From Bacteroidales bacterium (GTDB lineage Bacteria; Bacteroidota; Bacteroidia; Bacteroidales; UBA12077): a stretch of 46,862 nucleotides of DNA. The stretch lies in the NCBI GenBank assembly GCA_030611105.1, contig JAUWQL010000007.1:1-46862 (forward strand). Direction: 5' to 3'. The notes under the pieces are model-generated. The model did no database searches. It was not told the DNA's origin and saw only the letters and a list, made by a program, of their open reading frames with translations. Positions 43,737 through 46,862 of the stretch are shown in pieces. Each line of letters starts with the position of its first letter. The stretch's first letter is position 1. The position numbers and the translations under genes are program-made.

Positions 43737-46655
43737 TTATTTTTTAGAGCAAATTAACAATCTGCTATCTCTACTTAATGTTATTGATTTATCATTAATC
43801 AAACAAGGAGCTTCCACATTTTCATTATTAGATTTAATAGCTTTTCCTGTAATGAGGATTGCCAATTTATCTTCTATATCAATATTTTTTACCTTCTTAG
43901 CCAGGACTAATTCTCCTTTTGATAATAGTCGCTGTACTTCTGCGTGTTGCATTTTGTTATAAGGCTCGTGTTCCGAGATTATATTTTCAGCCAAACGTGG
44001 AGCAGCAATTTGCCATAATTTGTCTTCTAAAGTATGATTGTCATGAATCACTTGTTGCATACTTACAGCAGTAAGTCTAAGTACTGTAACAGGCGATTCT
44101 GCTGTTACAGTAGCAGTTCTTGGAACATTAGTAAGGACGGCAATTTCACCAATAACACTTCCTCTTCCTAAAATATCAATAAGCTTCTTATTAATAGTTA
44201 CTTTTACAGATCCACGAGCAATAACATATAATCCATCAACTTGTCCATGTTCTTTTATAATTTTTTCTCCAACAGCATAGTTTCTATGTTGGAACAAGCT
44301 CACAACCTTATTAAAAATTGGTTTATCAAGTTCTTTTAGCCATGATATATCTTGCAATAATTTGGCTTTTTCAGGAGGTACTATTTCAGGAGGCGAGTCA
44401 ATAAGTTTCTTCATTCGTTCTTCAATACTTTCAGTCATTTTATGAGCTTCATCGGAACCTATTTGTCCTTTCTTTTGTAATCTTTCAACAATTTTTAATT
44501 CACTATTTAGGTTTGAACGTATTGCCTGGCGTGTTGCGATAGCATCATAAATTTCAGGGAAAGTATTTTTAAGGTTTCTTAAGAATGTTAAACCATGTAT
44601 TCTGTTCTCATTAATTTCACTTTCTATAGTTGCCAGATCCTGATCTATTGTTAATTCTTCGGTATCAGAACTTATTGCCATGCCTTCTGCCAGTTTCAAT
44701 GTATCATATTGAGCTTCAACAAAACCTCTTGCTGCATCGTAACTGTTAGTTAATCGCTCAAAAAAGAATCTTTGAGAAATTTTATCCAGAATTGGTATAG
44801 ACTGAAGTTTGTTAAGGAACTTTGGTGTTTGCCATAGTTGTTCTAAATCTTTTCTTTCTGATAAGGGAATTTTCCCGTCAGAATCAATAATTTCATTAAT
44901 GGCATCGGTCAAATTACGAACTGCAATTGGACCTAGCAGGCCTTCTTTAAATTGATTCCAGTAACTACTTTTCTCTTTTTCTAGAATCCTTCTTCTGGTC
45001 TCGTACAAATTGGAATGTTTTCCTTCGTCAAGTATAATTTCAATATTTTCAGGTTCTTCCGGTAAATAGGCTTTAACGCTTTCCCAATTTGCTCTGCTTA
45101 AGAACCGGTCTGATTTTAGTTTATCCATTGAATTTTCTGCAGTATTCCGCAGATAACTTTTAGCATTTAAAATCATTTTTTGTTTAGCAGGAGGTATATC
45201 AGTTAATCCTAACCAACTAAGAAGGGCTTTAATAGTTGTAGCGTTAATTACTAAAGTAAGAGTTACAATTCCTGCAGTATAGAATAAGAATTGCTCTCTT
45301 ATTGTTCCATCAATTTTTGATTCACCGACAACAATTAAAGCAAGTGCTAATCCTATTGCTCCGCGTAAAGCTCCCCACCATAAAACATAGGCATTTTTTC
45401 TTGATAAACCATAACCTACTTTCCTCATAACAGGGAAGAAAATTGCAATAACAATGGCTCTAACAATATGAATTCCAACATATAATATTAATAAAATCAA
45501 GAAATCATTAGCGGTAAATACAATGTTATTTGCAATAACAACACCTACAATTAAGAAAATCAATGTATTCGCTATAAATGCAAATAATTCCCAGAACTCG
45601 TGAAGAAAGTGTTCTACTTCAGGACTAATTCTGGTTCGGCCAACACTTGCCATAAATATACCAAATGATACTAAACCAAGAACACCTGATACATGTAAGA
45701 AATGTTCAGCTACAAAGAAAGTCATATAAGCAGCAGCAACAATTACGGTTATTTCAACTAATGCATCATTAAACACTTTTTTAACCCATGCTATAACAAT
45801 ATAACCAATAATAATTCCTACTAAAGTACCACCAACAGCTACTCTGAAAAATTCTATTATTGGCGAAGTATCAGACCCTGCACCTGTAATACCCAAAAGC
45901 AGTACCATGAAAATAACAATTGCAGTACCATCATTTAACATTGATTCGCCTTCAATAAGTGTTCCCAGTTTTTTGCTTGCACCAACATCTTTAAGTATTG
46001 ACACAACAGCAACCGGGTCGGTAGCACTAATAACTGCACCTAGAAGCAAGGCCATTGACCAACTCCATTTATTTAGTCCGATTCCTACCATTTTCATTCC
46101 AACTACGATTAAAGCAGTGAGCACTATAGCAACTATGATTCCGGGAACGGCAAGAATAAATGCATTTGCTGATGTTTTTTTAAATGTATGAACATCCATT
46201 GCAAATGCTGCTTCAAAAATCAAAGTAGGTAAAAAGATATAAAGTATTAGATGCGGATCAATATTTCCTGCCCAACCAATAGCATCACTCATAAAAGTGG
46301 CATCTAGCTTTAATCCGATTATATTCCATTCGCCAAAATATCCCATTCGGGACAGCACTCCTAAAACCAAACCAATCAGCAATAAGGAAACTGTAAAGGG
46401 AAGGGGGCTTTTTTTAAGGAAATGACGTGTTGCGGCTCCAATTATTAATGCAATAATAATAAAGAATAACGGACTCATAGTTCCTGTATGTCCTGATTCT
46501 TCTGCATGAACTTCTTCATGAGTATTTGTCTGATCCTGATGAACTGATATTTCAGTTTCTTCTTTTTCGTGCTCTTGTGCTAAGACATTATTCTGTAGTG
46601 AAAGACTTAATGTAATAATTAACAGAAAGAGCAAATAACGGAATAGATTTTTCAT
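43737..46655 (-). CDS. Na+/H+ antiporter (CPA1 type) with C-terminal cyclic-nucleotide-binding-type domain
   Basis: From the Met at 46655 the protein has 972 residues and a normal signal sequence (MKNLFRYLLFLL...VLAQ); the Met nine codons earlier gives an odd leader and is less likely. A His/Glu-rich linker (about 30-60) follows, then a 12-13-helix Na+/H+ exchanger domain (about 60-490) with ATDPVAVVSILK and GESMLNDGTAIV. A long helical cytoplasmic part (about 500-765) leads to a CNMP-binding fold (about 770-890) with GLYVIARGSVKV and the phosphate-cassette-like GEIAVLTNVPRTATV. This order recalls plant SOS1 and animal SLC9C exchangers. It may let a nucleotide or other ligand control pH or Na+ homeostasis. 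The gene stands alone on the minus strand. Confidence 0.9.
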   Translation of the reverse strand: MKNLFRYLLFLLIITLSLSLQNNVLAQEHEKEETEISVHQDQTNTHEEVHAEESGHTGTMSPLFFIIIALIIGAATRHFLKKSPLPFTVSLLLIGLVLGVLSRMGYFGEWNIIGLKLDATFMSDAIGWAGNIDPHLILYIFLPTLIFEAAFAMDVHTFKKTSANAFILAVPGIIVAIVLTALIVVGMKMVGIGLNKWSWSMALLLGAVISATDPVAVVSILKDVGASKKLGTLIEGESMLNDGTAIVIFMVLLLGITGAGSDTSPIIEFFRVAVGGTLVGIIIGYIVIAWVKKVFNDALVEITVIVAAAYMTFFVAEHFLHVSGVLGLVSFGIFMASVGRTRISPEVEHFLHEFWELFAFIANTLIFLIVGVVIANNIVFTANDFLILLILYVGIHIVRAIVIAIFFPVMRKVGYGLSRKNAYVLWWGALRGAIGLALALIVVGESKIDGTIREQFLFYTAGIVTLTLVINATTIKALLSWLGLTDIPPAKQKMILNAKSYLRNTAENSMDKLKSDRFLSRANWESVKAYLPEEPENIEIILDEGKHSNLYETRRRILEKEKSSYWNQFKEGLLGPIAVRNLTDAINEIIDSDGKIPLSERKDLEQLWQTPKFLNKLQSIPILDKISQRFFFERLTNSYDAARGFVEAQYDTLKLAEGMAISSDTEELTIDQDLATIESEINENRIHGLTFLRNLKNTFPEIYDAIATRQAIRSNLNSELKIVERLQKKGQIGSDEAHKMTESIEERMKKLIDSPPEIVPPEKAKLLQDISWLKELDKPIFNKVVSLFQHRNYAVGEKIIKEHGQVDGLYVIARGSVKVTINKKLIDILGRGSVIGEIAVLTNVPRTATVTAESPVTVLRLTAVSMQQVIHDNHTLEDKLWQIAAPRLAENIISEHEPYNKMQHAEVQRLLSKGELVLAKKVKNIDIEDKLAILITGKAIKSNNENVEAPCLINDKSITLSRDSRLLICSKK

Positions 46656-46862
46656 TGATTTTGGATTAAAATTTAAACCCAAGATACGAAAAATATCTTT
46701 AAAAATTTTAAAAGCTAATTCCTTAATAACCTTCTATGTTGTAATCCAAATTTTATTTAAGCTCTTTATTAATAATCAAATAATTATAAAAAATAGTGTT
46801 TAACTTCGGGCAATACAGAGCTAGAAAGTTTTCTTTACTTGGCAAATATTTACTGGGTTAGA

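Overview
This AT-rich window comes from a member of the Bacteroidota, probably of the Bacteroidales/Marinilabiliales type. Supporting signs are TAnnTTTG-type promoter elements, few Shine-Dalgarno sequences, zinc-free forms of ribosomal proteins S4, S14 and L36, two-component propeller repeats, and a type IX secretion (T9SS) sorting tail on a leucine-rich repeat protein. I do not try to name a genus.

Bases 1-14,954 hold one long plus-strand translation operon in the classical S10-spc-alpha order. It runs from a 5'-truncated rpsJ through rplC-rplD-rplW-rplB-rpsS-rplV-rpsC-rplP-rpmC-rpsQ-rplN-rplX-rplE-rpsN-rpsH-rplF-rplR-rpsE-rpmD-rplO-secY-map-infA-rpmJ-rpsM-rpsK-rpsD-rpoA-rplQ and ends at a strong intrinsic terminator. 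rpmD and rpmJ are short but intact. rplQ carries an unusually long Lys/Glu-rich tail.

Bases 15,000-26,500 hold eno, a UbiD-type decarboxylase, a periplasmic-propeller/SpoIIE phosphatase signalling protein, a convergent hybrid-kinase-like protein whose ATPase domain has lost its glycine boxes, a secreted protein of unknown function, and hisS. Between the two signalling genes lies a small frameshifted zinc-ribbon/membrane gene remnant.

Bases 26,500-34,600 hold two different MIO-type ammonia-lyase homologues (a HutH and a divergent paralogue). They flank an OmpA-family lipoprotein-like or periplasmic protein and an 858-residue T9SS-exported protein with about 16 plant-type leucine-rich repeats. 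Dispersed palindromes and duplicated terminators are common in the gaps here.

Bases 34,600-40,000 are minus-strand. They hold an ECF sigma factor module (sigma factor, membrane partner, secreted Spy-like protein) and an apparent operon in which the two halves of a split transketolase are separated by a methylglyoxal-synthase-like gene lacking the catalytic Asp and by a secreted von Willebrand A protein.

Bases 40,200-46,862 hold ychF, crcB, a PafA-like alkaline phosphatase homologue in which nearly all catalytic and metal-binding residues are replaced (a likely pseudoenzyme), and a large Na+/H+ antiporter with a C-terminal cyclic-nucleotide-binding-type domain. The most unusual content is the set of conserved-fold proteins with altered active sites: the PafA-like protein, the MgsA-like protein and the hybrid kinase. 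I did not see a defence, mobile or CRISPR system.
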